Part shown: in pieces, positions 12,623 through 22,118 of the stretch
How positions within the stretch are numbered: the stretch's first letter is position 1
Layout: the number at the start of each line of letters is the position of its first letter
Assembly (NCBI GenBank): GCA_009829735.1
Contig: CM020619.1
Span: 4,355,727 to 4,419,726, forward strand
Length of the DNA stretch: 64,000 nt
Reading direction: 5' to 3'
DNA from: Pyropia yezoensis
Lineage: Eukaryota; Rhodophyta; Bangiophyceae; Bangiales; Bangiaceae
Notes under the pieces: model-generated
What the model was told of the DNA's origin: nothing
Databases searched by the model: none
What the model saw: the letters and a program-made list of their open reading frames with translations, nothing else
Program-made: the position numbers and the translations under genes

Positions 12623-12660
<38 letters not shown>

Positions 12661-13600
12661 CTTCGCCGGCGTCACGGGGGTGCCGTGGGCGGTGCCCCCG
12701 CGGGCAGTGGCCCCCGCTGCCGGTGGAGACGCCCGGCGGGCCCGCGCCGCTGACGGGGACGGGGAGGCCCCCCCGCCCCCCCCCAGGGACCCCCACTTTT
12801 TAGCGTGTGCCTTGCCGCGGCTGCTGCCGCCGCCGGACGACGGCGACGGAGCAACGGCCGTGCCGCCACTGGCAGCCGCACCCGCCGCGTCCCGACCTGC
12901 CGACCGTGCAAGGCCGTCGTCCCGTTTCGCCGGAGCCACCTCAGGGACGACGGCCCGCGCCTGATCCAGCGCAACCTTAAAGTCCCGGTAGTACTTGCTG
13001 CCAGGCTTGATGACGGGCGCCAGGAGCGCGGTCGTTTCCTCGGTCATCAGTCGGAGGGCAGATGGGGCGACCCAGGACCCTAGGTTGTCGTTGAAAAACG
13101 TGACCCTGCGCGAAGATAGAGCGAAGCGGGGGCGAGGGGGGGCAGGAGGGGCGGGGGGGGGGAACGAAGCCAGGCCACCGGTAGCCACACATACAACAGC
13201 AACGGGGATGAAGCGCAGACGAGACGCAATGGCGGGTGGTCAGCGGACGGTGCTCTGCTGGGAGATGCGAGGCAATAGCATGGGGCCCCACCCCGCCCAA
13301 GGTGCATTCCAGACACCCGAGACTACCTTCGCCACCCGCAGGCCCCACAGCCCACCCTTTGGCAGCCTTCCAACTCGCCCTCCACCACCCCCACTCCCAG
13401 CCCGCGCCCCTCGCCCCCCAAAAATGCACCCCTCCCTCAACGCACCAAATGTCCGTCTCCCGCTTGCGCTTGGCCGCTGGCACGCCTGCGAGCATGGCGG
13501 GCCACCACGGGAAGCCGGTCATCTTGGCCCACACGATGGCGCCCGGGCGCGTCTTGAGCTCCTCCTCCTCGGCCGTCCCTAAGGGGGGTGGCTGTACCAT
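11041..13600 (-). CDS. PWWP-domain chromatin protein, possible LEDGF/HDGF-type IBD
   Basis: Exon 1 is 13600-13446 and exon 2 is 13105-11041; the 340-bp intron (13445-13106) has donor GTGCGT and acceptor GCGCAG, and a Trp codon is split 2+1. The product is 739 residues. The PWWP domain occupies the first 75 residues: VWAKMTGFPWWPAML (PWWP at 31-34), then across the intron VTFFNDNLGSWVAPSAL, which matches the second half of the fold. PWWP domains of this kind read H3K36 methylation on transcribed chromatin. The middle is low complexity, with a polyglycine run. At about residues 470-560 a helical segment (AVRRVIAMRVTLVQLSVS, then VTFQRYYKISPAVD) resembles the LEDGF/HDGFL2 integrase-binding (TFIIS N-like) domain in spacing and helix pattern. 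PWWP is certain; the IBD call is inference. The last 170 residues are Pro/Ala/Thr-rich. Confidence 0.85.
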
Positions 13601-13755
13601 GGCGCCAACAAAGGAAGGAACGGGTGGCAGGGGAGCGGGAGGGGGGCGCGGGGAAGGGGTGCGCGGTTAAAAGGGGGGAGCAGAGGCGGTGGAAGGGGAA
13701 GGAGCCGGTGGTGTAAAAAGTGGCGGCCCAGGCGCCCGACAAGGAGGGAGAAGGA

Positions 13756-13805
13756 CGCGCCGCGAGCCGCGCGGGGTGGCCGCGCCGCGAGCCGCGTGGG
13801 GTGGC
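13756..13805. repeat. Tandem pair of 25-bp GC-rich units
   Basis: Two adjacent 25-bp units (13756-13780 and 13781-13805) differ at one base. They lie about 160 bp upstream of the PWWP gene start. Their role, promoter or otherwise, is unknown. The rest of 13601-14219 shows no gene, only a short (GC)n run near 14127-14142. Confidence 0.6.
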
Positions 13806-14221
13806 CGCGCTAGGCGGCCGCGGGCCGCCAGGCCACGGCGGCACAGCCTGCCAGACGGCGGAGTGGCGGGCGCGGCCCGGACGCGCGGAAGTACGTACAA
13901 CGGGGTGTGGTGGCGGGCAGCCGCAGCAGCAAAGGCGCGGCCTACAAGAGGCGGCCAGACAGGTGGCGGGAGGCGGGGGGTGATGCACCAGGCGAGGATG
14001 GGGAGAGAGAAGTAGGATGGGCGAAGGGGGGGGTTGTCCCCTGGTGACGCGTGTGGTGGAACGTTGCCTTGGCGGCCGAAGAGCTCTGAGACCCCGCCAA
14101 AAAAAAACTGAGCCTGCCTGTGTAGCGCGCGCGCGCGCGCCGCAAGGAAAGCGCTAAATTTAGTTGACACTACCTTCGCTCATTGATTCCTCAGAGTAAC
14201 GAGTAATATTCGTAGAGCATA

Positions 14222-14250
14222 CAGTTGGTACCCAATATTATTTGCCCACC
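14222..14250 (+). repeat. Left terminal inverted repeat of Tc1-like element
   Basis: It starts CAGTTGGTACCCAATATTAT and is preceded by the target TA. It is the exact reverse complement of 14950-14978. Including the flanking A/T, the match is 30 bp. Confidence 0.88.
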
Positions 14251-14416
14251 CCAACCGTCAGATCCTGAGATTTATATTGACTCGATGCGACCGTCCGTTT
14301 CCAGTGCAAGAAACGCACTAATACTTGGTGCCAGACCCGTTCGCTTCCACCACCCCCCGCACACGGCAGCACATGCTCTCGGTCAGGTGCTTGAAATAGG
14401 CGCTCGGTATCGACGC

Positions 14417-14779
14417 CTACTCTTCCTGCAGGGCAGTGAACAGCTCGTCCTTCGTCTTGGGGAGGGGGTGCCCGACTGCGGTGCTGGTTCGTCCCTGGTT
14501 CACCTTTTCGGCGATTTCCGCCGTTGAGGCGAAAGGGTTGCCGTTCACCACCCGGCGGAGCCCGTGCAGCTCTCGAGGGCTGAGGAGCTTCGGCCGACCT
14601 CGGTTTTCCTGGTGCGCAGTGGCCGCCGCCCGCCGCGCGTTGGTTGCGTGGTAGCTGACCACCGTCTTGGGGATGCCGAGCGCGGTGGCGATGGCCCCAT
14701 TGAACTTCTTGTTCGTGACCATGGTCTTGATGGCGCCGACTTCCTGGGGGCATATGGGGGTCCTGCCCTTGCCCCCCAT
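14417..14779 (-). CDS. Truncated Tc1-like transposase, DNA-binding part only
   Basis: The frame has 120 residues from the ATG at 14779, which follows an A-rich leader (a run of A on the minus strand). The layout is the bipartite paired-like DNA-binding region of Tc1 transposases: a first helix-turn-helix (IATALGIPKTVVSYH), the GRP linker (RGRPKLLSPRE), and a second helix-turn-helix (NPFASTAEIAEKVN). It then stops in LPKTKDELFTALQEE, without any catalytic domain (full proteins are about 340 residues). It could bind the inverted repeats but not cut. Such stubs are known to act as repressors in some families; here that is only a possibility. Confidence 0.75.
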   Translation of the reverse strand: MGGKGRTPICPQEVGAIKTMVTNKKFNGAIATALGIPKTVVSYHATNARRAAATAHQENRGRPKLLSPRELHGLRRVVNGNPFASTAEIAEKVNQGRTSTAVGHPLPKTKDELFTALQEE

Positions 14780-14949
14780 GGTGCTGCTTTTTTTTTTTCT
14801 TCGCTGGGAGAGAAGCTATGGGCGCTTCATTATAGCACCATGCCCCGCACCGCTGCGCCCAAGTGACTGCAATGCGCCAGAGCGGCACCACTGAGGCCGC
14901 TTTTTGGATCTCGTCCGTGGTCGATTTGGTGTAAAAAGTGATCCGCCAG

Positions 14950-14978
14950 GGTGGGCAAATAATATTGGGTACCAACTG
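14950..14978 (-). repeat. Right terminal inverted repeat of Tc1-like element
   Basis: It ends ATATTGGGTACCAACTG followed by the target TA, the exact reverse complement of the left end. Confidence 0.88.
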
Positions 14979-15282
14979 TACACATGTAATTTTTCTACCG
15001 AGTGAACCATCTCCTGCGCCGTCCCGAGCGCTTCCATGAGTGGTGCCCAAGCAAGAGGAACTGCATCGATGGCAGCAGCCTTTCCCGGGGACCGCGTCCC
15101 GCGTGTCCGCCGGCTCCCCTTCATGCACTGATACGGGGGAGCAAGGAGCGCGTCGGGTCCGCACAGGGGCACGGGGGCACGACAACGCTCTGTGACGACA
15201 GGCTTCCACCGAGCTGTGGACATGCTGGGGGGCGCGTGCATGCTCATAGGCTACGGGGGCTCCATGCATCCCCTGGAAAGGA

Positions 15283-15319
15283 GCTTGTAGCGCACCTTGG
15301 CCCAAGGTGCGCTACAAGC
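15283..15319. repeat. 37-bp perfect inverted repeat, 1-nt centre
   Basis: The arms 15283-15300 and 15302-15319 (18 bp each, GCTTGTAGCGCACCTTGG and its complement) are separated by a single C. Such a near-perfect palindrome can extrude as a cruciform or fold as an RNA hairpin. It could be a fold-back remnant of a mobile element. No gene overlaps it. Confidence 0.75.
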
Positions 15320-15464
15320 CAAAAGGTCCTTGGGCCCAGTCGTGGCGAGGCACAGAGGCACTGCCCCAGCGACGCAAAGCTTACACACACACACCGTGAA
15401 ACCTAATCGCTGCATCTGAGATATGTGTCGACCAATCACGTCTTTCTGCAACATGCGGCTCAGA

Positions 15465-15526
15465 GCATAATATGCTATATATCTATCTATATAATATATA
15501 GATAATATATATATCTACATATTATG
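15465..15526. other. AT-rich island in GC-rich DNA
   Basis: About 60 bp made almost wholly of A and T (TATATATCTATCTATATAAT and similar) in a window that is otherwise strongly GC-rich. It is bounded by CATAATATG and CATATTATG, which form an imperfect inverted repeat. It lies about 190 bp upstream of the Ala-rich gene's ATG, so a promoter or DNA-unwinding role is possible. A microsatellite is equally possible. Confidence 0.5.
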
Positions 15527-15714
15527 TACTCGCGACCCTGTTTTCCACCAATCAGCGCCTGAATTGACAGCAAGCTGAGAGCGATTGTTTGCCAAGAATC
15601 CGCTTCACGCGAGCGTTTGCCTCATCAACCCCCCTCCCGTCGTGCCGTCCTACCAACCCCGCCCACCTTCCCCACCCACCCATTCCCCCGCCCTGTCCCG
15701 CCATCATTACAACC

Positions 15715-16308
15715 ATGTGTCCTTCCCCGCCCCCTTCGCCACTCCCGGCAGCCCCGGTGGCGCCCCCCCCCCCACCCGTCCCAGCCGTGCACCTGGCTCC
15801 CTCCGTTTGGAAGGCTGTGGGGGTGGAAGACTTTGCGGCTGTGATGCGCCACGCTACCCTTGCCGAAGTGGCGGAGATTGCCAAGGTGGCGGCGGCCGCG
15901 GCAAGCCTAAGGGGCCGCCCCCACGCCGAGGCGCGGCGCCGTGCACTCAAGGCGGGCGTCACGCCCGCTTCGTTGGCGGCCGTGACCGCAGCAGACAAGG
16001 CCAAAGATCTGGCCTTCGAGGCCGCCTCCAAGGCAATGTCTGCCGCCTCCGCCGCGCTGAGTGCGGCGATGACGGCAACGTCGGCGGCATCGGCAGCGGC
16101 GGCGGCGGCAGCGGCGGCGGCGCAGGCTTCAGTGCCAGCGGCGGCAGCGGCGGCAGCGGCGCCCGCAGCGCCCGCGGCGCTCGCAGCGCTTGCGGCGCCT
16201 GCGGAGCCATGGGCGCCCGCAGCGGTTGTGGCGCCCGCGGAGCCAGGGGCGCCCGCGGCGCCCGCGGCGCCCGTGGACGCGGCTGGAAGTGACCAGGAGG
16301 AGCTGTGA
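15715..16308 (+). CDS. Alanine-rich protein of unknown function
   Basis: The frame has 197 residues. It is open from 15589, but the ATG at 15715 (context CAACCATG) is chosen because the upstream residues are Pro-rich leader. A short Pro-rich head is followed by a region with a helical, amphipathic look (VWKAVGVEDFAAVMRHATL, then AAVTAADKAKDLAFEAASKA), a 50-residue poly-Ala stretch, an Ala/Pro tail and an acidic end (DQEEL). The middle resembles LEA-like or other long Ala-rich helices only in composition. No family is recognised. The reading frame keeps charged residues periodic, which argues for real coding, but GC-rich shadows can mimic this. Confidence 0.45.
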   Translation: MCPSPPPSPLPAAPVAPPPPPVPAVHLAPSVWKAVGVEDFAAVMRHATLAEVAEIAKVAAAAASLRGRPHAEARRRALKAGVTPASLAAVTAADKAKDLAFEAASKAMSAASAALSAAMTATSAASAAAAAAAAAAQASVPAAAAAAAAPAAPAALAALAAPAEPWAPAAVVAPAEPGAPAAPAAPVDAAGSDQEEL

Positions 16309-17596
16309 GCAGAGCGCGGGTAGGGTGGGGCGGCGTGTCGTCTGCGGGAAGGGGGGCGGGGGCCTCACGCCGGCTTTCGACGGACAGCTTGTCTCATCGA
16401 GCGTTTCTTTACTGCCGTGAGTCGTGGTCAACATTCCCAGGACTGGTCGACATTTGGCCCAGACTAAAGAGTCTTTTTCATTCACTTATGCCCCTGAGCG
16501 ACGCGCGACTGCGGCCCGCCGTAGCCTTGCCGTGGAGTGCCTGTGGAAGACATTTGTACCCTTGGCTTGTAGCTCAAGTCACAGGCTTTCGAAAGCACCA
16601 TAGGTCGTTTCCTGCAACCCATGGGAAGGCACAAAAAGGACGCGTGCCGCGAACGTAGCCGTGGTTTGTCGGGTACAAGACCTCATTGCCTCTCACGCTG
16701 TGGCACAGAAGTCACCTCTGTAGAGGTGGCGTGGACTGCGGTTGTGTCTTCTGTTGTGGAAGAGACGTCTCGATGCTGTTCCGGGGTCCGCACGACTGGT
16801 CCTGAAAAAAAAAAAAAGGACCTCTGGGCGATTCAGTCCAGGTCTCCTCATCTCGTTCCGGACATGCTTGCAAGCACAGCGGCGCGTCTTGATCCTGTTC
16901 TGTTTCCAATCACGCTGCAATTCAAAGTGATCTGTGATGGGCGGGCACGTATCTATCTATGGCAAAGGGTTCCCTTGGATGCAGCGGAGAGAAAACCCGC
17001 CATAGCGCCGCAGCCGCTCACACCATATGTAGAAGAATACATGTCGCTCTCGGCTTTGCCGCAGGCCTCCCAGGCGTCCTCTGCTGGTGCTCGACGCCGT
17101 CATCCGGGTTGGGCTCGCCACAACGAGCCCTTTCTCTACAGGTATCCTTCTAGGGACACGACTGCATGTACACCGCTACCGCGCACGCCCGGCTGGCTGT
17201 GCTCTCTGTTCACGCAGATCGACGGCAACGGCACGGACCGACGGTGGGGAGTCCGCTCGAACCGGGATTGTCCATCCCGTGGCGGCCCACCGGCGGCGGA
17301 GACGGCGTCTGGCCTTCTTGGTGACCGACGCGCCCCCGCACGGACCCAGTCCCTGTCCAATTCCAATCGCTGGGCCGTTGAATTTGGGGGGTGCCCAACC
17401 CCGCGTCCGCCTCGTCATCGCACCCCCCCCCCCCCACCGCCACACACAGACGATGGGCAATGGGGCACCCACGCACGGGCTGCCACCCGCCCTGGCCGGC
17501 GAGCGGACACGCAAACGACGCGTCCGCGTGCGTCGACGCGGCAGAGTGTGGAGGGTTCCGTAGCAGTGGCCTCGGCGGCGAGGGGGGTGACCACTT
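16309..17596. other. Intergenic region, nothing recognised
   Basis: Frames are open on both strands, but the translations are unlike proteins. A run of 13 A lies at 16805-16817. No gene, RNA or repeat can be supported here. Confidence 0.4.
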
Positions 17597-17803
17597 TAGA
17601 GCCCCGCGCCCCGCACGTCCCCCACGACAAGGCGGAAGCGCGCGCCGCTGGGCACGCCAGCTCCTCCAGGTTTGCCACCGCCGCACGCGCGCCGAGGCGG
17701 TCGAGGGCAACCACCTTGTACGCGGGGCAGTGGGTAGGTCGGGTAGACCACCACGTGGGAGCCGATACAGCCGGCCCCGCCCGCGACCAGACGGCCGGCG
17801 GGC
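17597..17803 (-). pseudogene. Decayed UDP/dTDP-sugar 4,6-dehydratase N-terminus
   Basis: On the minus strand one frame gives VAGGAGCIGSHVVV, a Rossmann GxxGxxG dinucleotide-binding loop. The next frame gives YKVVALDRLGARAAVANLEE, matching the second strand and the conserved NLD/NLEEL segment. The first frame then returns with ARFRLVVGDVRGAGL, matching the GDI/GDV strand, before a stop. Together these follow the first 70 residues of the RHM/RfbB-type extended SDR family, which makes nucleotide sugars. At least two frameshifts interrupt it and the remaining 250 residues are absent. It is most simply a fragment pseudogene. Assembly indels in this G/C-run area could account for the shifts but not for the missing body. 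Confidence 0.6.
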
Positions 17804-18409
17804 TGGAAGGGGGGGGGGGGGGGGGGGTGCGGGGTGGGGCGGCGCCCGCGGCAGGGCACCCCCCCCCCCCGGCTGTGTCCCCCGCGCCGCGGCGGCCGCG
17901 CGCGGCGGCGGGCGCGGGCGGCGGCGCGGCGCCCTCTTGGTCCCCCCGCCCCCGCCACCCGCCCGCCTCACGCCGCCGGCCGTGCGCCCGCCCCCCGGCC
18001 TGTGGCGTGGACCGTTTCCCCTCCCCCCCCCCCCCCCCCCACTCCGCCTCTCCCCACCCGCCACCGCCACCACCACGACACCCCCCCCTCATTGCCACCT
18101 CCTCCCCCCCTCCTCACCTCTGTCCTCCCCGTTTCTCTCTTGGCACCCCCCCGCCCGCTTCCCCATCTTCCCCCTTGCAGGCCGCGCCCCGACCGCCGGC
18201 GGGCCCGCCCCACCGACAGGACGCCCGAGGTGGGGGGGGGGTGGTGGCGCGTCGCGCCCGTCTTGCCCTGTTCTTTCTTTTTTTCGTTGTTCTGGTGTCC
18301 TCCCACGGTTCCCTTCTCCTCCTCCTCCCCAAGTTTGGGGCCTCCGGCGCCAACCTGCCTCCCCCGCCCCGCCGGTCCTCCGCCGGAAAAGACCGTCTGC
18401 CCGCCCCTC

Positions 18410-19066
18410 ATGGGCGGTGACTGGCGGCCGCCCCCCGCTCCCCCGCTGGGGTGGTCCCCGTCCCCGCCGCCTCCGCCCCTCGGCGGTGCTCCCCCCGCCG
18501 CCGGCCGTCCCCGAGGCGGCGTCGGCGGCGGCGGCGGCCGCGGGCACGGCGGCGGCACCGGCACGGCCGCTGCCGCCGCCGCCGCCGTACGGCGGCTCGC
18601 CGCGGCGGCGGCCCGGCGGTGGCGCGCCCGGCCGTGGCTTCCCGCGCCGTCGCCGGCCGCATCGACGCCGGCAGCGTCGGCAGCGTCGGCGGCGGCGGCG
18701 GCGGCGGCGGCGGCAGTGACAGCGGCAGCGGCGGCAGCGGCGGCAGCGGCGGCAGAGGCGGCGGCGGCCTTGCCCCCGCCGGCCATTGCCGCCCGGCACG
18801 CCGCCCTCTTTGCGCTCCTCCTCCGCGGGGCGGCGGCGGCGGCGGCGGCGGGGGGGCTCGCCGGCCTCGCGCGGGTGACGCTGGGGGGGGTGGCGCTGGC
18901 GGCGGCCGCCGCCGCGCTCGCCGCCGCCGCGCTCCTCACCTGGGGGGGCGGCCCGCCGGCGGCGGCGGCCGGCGGTGGCGACGGCGGCGGCGGCGGCGGT
19001 CGTGGCTGGGCGGCGGGGGTGGTGGGGGGGGGGGCGCCGCGCGCGGGGGGGGGGGGGGGGGGCTGA
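18410..19066 (+). CDS. Low-complexity ORF with hydrophobic segments (doubtful)
   Basis: An open frame of 218 residues starts at the ATG at 18410. A Pro/Gly head (MGGDWRPPPAP) is followed by long Ala runs, then two hydrophobic stretches (ARHAALFALLLRG, and GGVALAAAAAALAAAALLTW) that could span a membrane, and a Gly tail. The frame is open further upstream, and the pyrimidine-rich tract ending CCCCAAG at about 18337 could be a splice acceptor. The composition could arise from GGC/GCG repeats in any frame, so the coding status is weak. No family is recognised. Confidence 0.25.
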   Translation: MGGDWRPPPAPPLGWSPSPPPPPLGGAPPAAGRPRGGVGGGGGRGHGGGTGTAAAAAAAVRRLAAAAARRWRARPWLPAPSPAASTPAASAASAAAAAAAAAVTAAAAAAAAAAAEAAAALPPPAIAARHAALFALLLRGAAAAAAAGGLAGLARVTLGGVALAAAAAALAAAALLTWGGGPPAAAAGGGDGGGGGGRGWAAGVVGGGAPRAGGGGGG

Positions 19067-19271
19067 AGGGGGGGGGGCCGCGGGGGTGGCCCGGCCGCCC
19101 CACCCCCACCGCCCCCCGCCCCCCGTCTCCCACCCCGCCCGCCCGGGCGGCGCGGCGGCGGTGGTGGTAGCCGTGGGTGGGGGGGGCGCCGCGGCGGCGC
19201 CGTTGGGGGGGCCCGCCTGCCCCTTTGGGGGGAGGCGGGGGGGGGTGCGGCCGCACCGCCCCCCCGCCCGC

Positions 19272-19313
<42 letters not shown>

Positions 19314-20160
19314 TGCCGCCGTGGGAGGGGGTGGGCGGGGTGGGCGGGGGGGGGGGGGGGTGGCCACGGCAGCGGCGGCCGCCTGGGGGGGGGGGCGGGG
19401 GGGGGGGACCCCGCGTGGCGCTGCTCCTCGCCTCGGGGGGGGCGCGGGGGGGGGGGGGGGGGGGGGGCTGCGGCTCGGCGCCGCCGAGCTCATCTACTAG
19501 CGCCGCTCGTAGATTGGTAGCGCGCGTCGGGGGCGGCGGCCGCCCCGCCGCGCCGCCGCCACCCCGCCCCCGCGCCCCGCCGGGCGGGCGGGCGGGCGGG
19601 CCCCTGCGGCCGCCCACGGGAGTCTGGTGGGGGGGGGGGGGGGGGGGGCGGGGGCGCGGCGGGTGCCGTCGCCGTCGCTGCTGCACCCGCCGCCGCCCGT
19701 TGCCGCAGCGGCGGCGGCCGTTGCTGCTGTCCGCCGCCGCTGCCACGGTCGCCGCCGCCGCGGCGCGCCGCCGCGTCGGGGCAGGGGGGGCGGCGGCGCG
19801 GGCGGGCCGGGGGGGGGGGGGGGTTGGTGGGGGGGGGGGGTTGGTGGGTGGGTGGGTGGGTGCCCTGCCGGCAGCAGGCGCTGGGTGGGGTCGGGTGGTG
19901 GGCGCGGGCGCGGGCGCCCACGGGGCGCACCGGCAGCGGCGGCAGCGGCACCACTTTTCGACAGACGCGGGAGGCGGGGGGGGGGGGGGGGGGGGGGGAG
20001 GGGGGGAAGGAGGGATGGAGAGGGTATTGACTCCCTCTGGTGCGGGGCGCGGGGAGCGGCCGGCTGCTGCCGCTGGGGTGGGACACGACGACGGCGGAGC
20101 TGCGCGGGTGGGTGTGTGTAGGGGGGGGGTAGGTGGGGGGGGGGGGGCTGGCGTGTGGCG
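19020..20160 (+). other. G-tract-dense, strand-asymmetric region
   Basis: The plus strand carries many runs of 7 to 20 G with few matching C runs, including 19453-19467, 19630-19648 and 19978-19998. GGC/GCC triplet repeats lie between them. No convincing gene is seen. Such DNA is prone to G-quadruplex formation and to base-count errors in assembly. It lies downstream of the NCBP3-like gene. Confidence 0.6.
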
Positions 20161-20588
20161 CGCCCGCGGGGCCACACCCCCCCCCCCTGCCGCGGTTGCG
20201 GCCGCGCGGGGCGGGGACGGGGGAAGTAGGGCGCGCCGCCGCCGCCGCGACGCGGCGGCGGCGCGGCGGGGACGCGGGGACGCACAAAAACATGGCGGCC
20301 GCAAAGGGCCTGGCGGGGGGGGGGGCCGTGGCGGCACCCCGGGGCGGGGCCCCGCGCGCAGGCGCGGGGAGCCCCTCTTCACCTCCCCCCGCCTCCCCGC
20401 ACCCCAAAAGGGGCGCGGGCGGGAAAGCCCCCCACACCGCCGCCGCCACCCGCACTCGCGCCACCGACGGCCACGCCGGGGTGGGGGGCCGACGCCCCCG
20501 CGCGCCCACCAACTCCTCCCGCCCGCCCACCCGCCGCCCCCCCCCCCCCCGCCCGCACCCAACCCCCCCCCCCGGCGCTGCCCCCCCC

Positions 20589-21672
20589 TCACTCTTCTGC
20601 TCCTTCGCCCAGCACCCCCCGCCGCGGGCGGCGGCGGCTCTTGGTCACCCCCCCGCCCGCCACGCCCGGCGGCTCGCCCGGCCGGCGGACCCCCCCCCCA
20701 CCAAAGTCCAGCAGCCGGATCTTGCCCGGCACGGCCAGCGCCAGCCGCCGCCGGTTGGCCGCCGCCGCGTCCGGGTCCGCCTCGGCAACGCCGCGGGACC
20801 AGGCCGACGCCGGGTTGGGGCCCCGCCCCCGCCGGCCGTCGCTGCCGCCGCCGCCGCCGCTGCCCGCCCGCAACAGGGTGTTGCCGCCGACGCTGCCAAT
20901 GGCGCGGTCGACCGTGCTGCCGCCGCCGCCGCCGCCGCCGCCGCGGCGGAGGCGCACGTCCCCCGCGGTGGCCGCCCGGATGTGGAGGACGACGCGCTCC
21001 CCCGCCTGCACCGCCGGCGGGCCGAGGCGCCACGTCAGCGGCGCCGCGTCTGGGGTGGCGGGCGGCCGCGGGGGGGGCTCCCCGAGCACCCGCGGCTTGG
21101 CCGGCGGGGGGGCGTCGTACGCGAGGAGCCGCTCCAGGCCGGGCGGCGGGAGCGCCACCACCACCATCGAGTCGTTGATCCACTCGACGGCCGCCGCGCG
21201 GCGGCGGCGGCGGCCGCCGCCGCCCCCCGCGACGGCAGCCTCCCCCCCCGCCGTCGACGGCTCTGCCCGCGCCCCGTACGGCTCAAAGTGCGCCACCACC
21301 TCCCGGGTGGACAGCACGTCCACCCCCCACACGGCCAGGCGGCCCGGCAGGGGCACCTCCCCCGCCGCCACCTCCCGCCGCGGCTCCAGCGCGCCCAGCC
21401 GGTGGGGCGGCGCCGTTGCCGCCACCGCCGCGGCACCGCCGGCAATGGGTGCCACGGGGGGAAACCGCCGCGCCCGCGCCAGCAGCCGCGCCTGCTCCCC
21501 ATCGTCGTCGGTCACGGGCGGCGGCGACGGCGGCGCGTCGGCGGCGGCGGCCCCGCCACCGCCGCCGCCGCCGCCGCCGCCCAGCGGCCGGGGCTCCCCG
21601 AGGATGGGCAGCGGCCGGGCGGCGCCGAGGACGGGCAGCCGCCGCGGCCGGGGTGCCGGGCGCGCCCCGCCG

Positions 21673-21705
<33 letters not shown>

Positions 21706-22118
21706 CCGCCATCGTCACTGCCGCTGGTGTCGCCCAGGGCGCGAAAGAGGCCGGCGGGCAGGCCACGGCCGCCGCCGCCGCCGCCGCCGCCGCCGCCCCC
21801 CCCACCGCCACCATGGGGGGACCCCGTGCCGAGCGCGCGGTCCAGGCCCGGCGGAGTGGCGGCAGCGGGGGCGCCAAAGCGGGCGGCCCGCCGGGCGGCC
21901 GCCGACGCCGCGTCGTCGTCGGCGGGGGAGGGGGCGCCAAAGCGGGCGGCGCGGCGGGAGCGCGGGGAGGAGGGGGCGGCGGGGGGGGCGGCGGCGGCGG
22001 CAGCGACGGCGGCCAGGGCGGCGGCGGCGGCAACGTCGCCGACGGGAAGGGCGGCGGCGGGCGCCGCCGGCGGGGTGGTGGTGTCCATCGCATCCCCCGC
22101 GCCGTCGGGGGTCGCCAT
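20589..22118 (-). CDS. NCBP3-like (nuclear cap-binding subunit 3) protein
   Basis: The frame has 509 residues from the ATG at 22118; it stays open upstream, but those residues look like leader. NCBP3 binds the mRNA 5' cap and links to mRNA export. The signature is its short RRM-like fold at about residues 261-333: LAVWGVDVLSTREVVAHFEP, then AVEWINDSMVVVAL, matching the family's GVDxMST...YF and xIEWLDDxSCNVVW. A later block (LTWRLGPPAVQ, then ERVVLHIRAATAGDVR) fits the conserved segment after the RRM, which carries W and a VxLRxAT-type strand. Two RAARFG motifs near residues 51 and 76 resemble the RAxRFG motif of THO1/MOS11/SARNP export factors. Long Gly runs (codon GGC/GCC) separate the parts. 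The assignment rests on the RRM match and is fairly secure. Confidence 0.72.

Larger units (their letters stand above)
14222..14978 (-). mobile_element. Tc1/mariner-type deletion derivative (757 bp)
   Basis: Terminal inverted repeats of 29 bp are perfect by eye: CAGTTGGTACCC at the left and its reverse complement at the right. Both ends abut TA (14220-14221 and 14979-14980), the hallmark target duplication of Tc1/mariner elements, and the CAGT terminus also fits. Inside is only a 120-residue frame for the transposase DNA-binding part; there is no DDE/DDD catalytic domain. The element is therefore non-autonomous, an internally deleted or shortened copy that could be mobilised only by a full-length relative. 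Perfect repeats and an open frame suggest recent movement. It sits between the PWWP gene and the Ala-rich gene. Confidence 0.85.

Noticed and set aside
16621-18420. Plus-strand ORF of 599 codons
   Set aside because: The composition changes along it with no domain, and it overlaps the dehydratase fragment on the other strand.
17968-21183. Minus-strand ORF of 1071 codons
   Set aside because: It is Gly/Pro/Ala/Arg noise in extremely GC-rich DNA and overlaps the NCBP3-like gene in another frame; no motif is seen.
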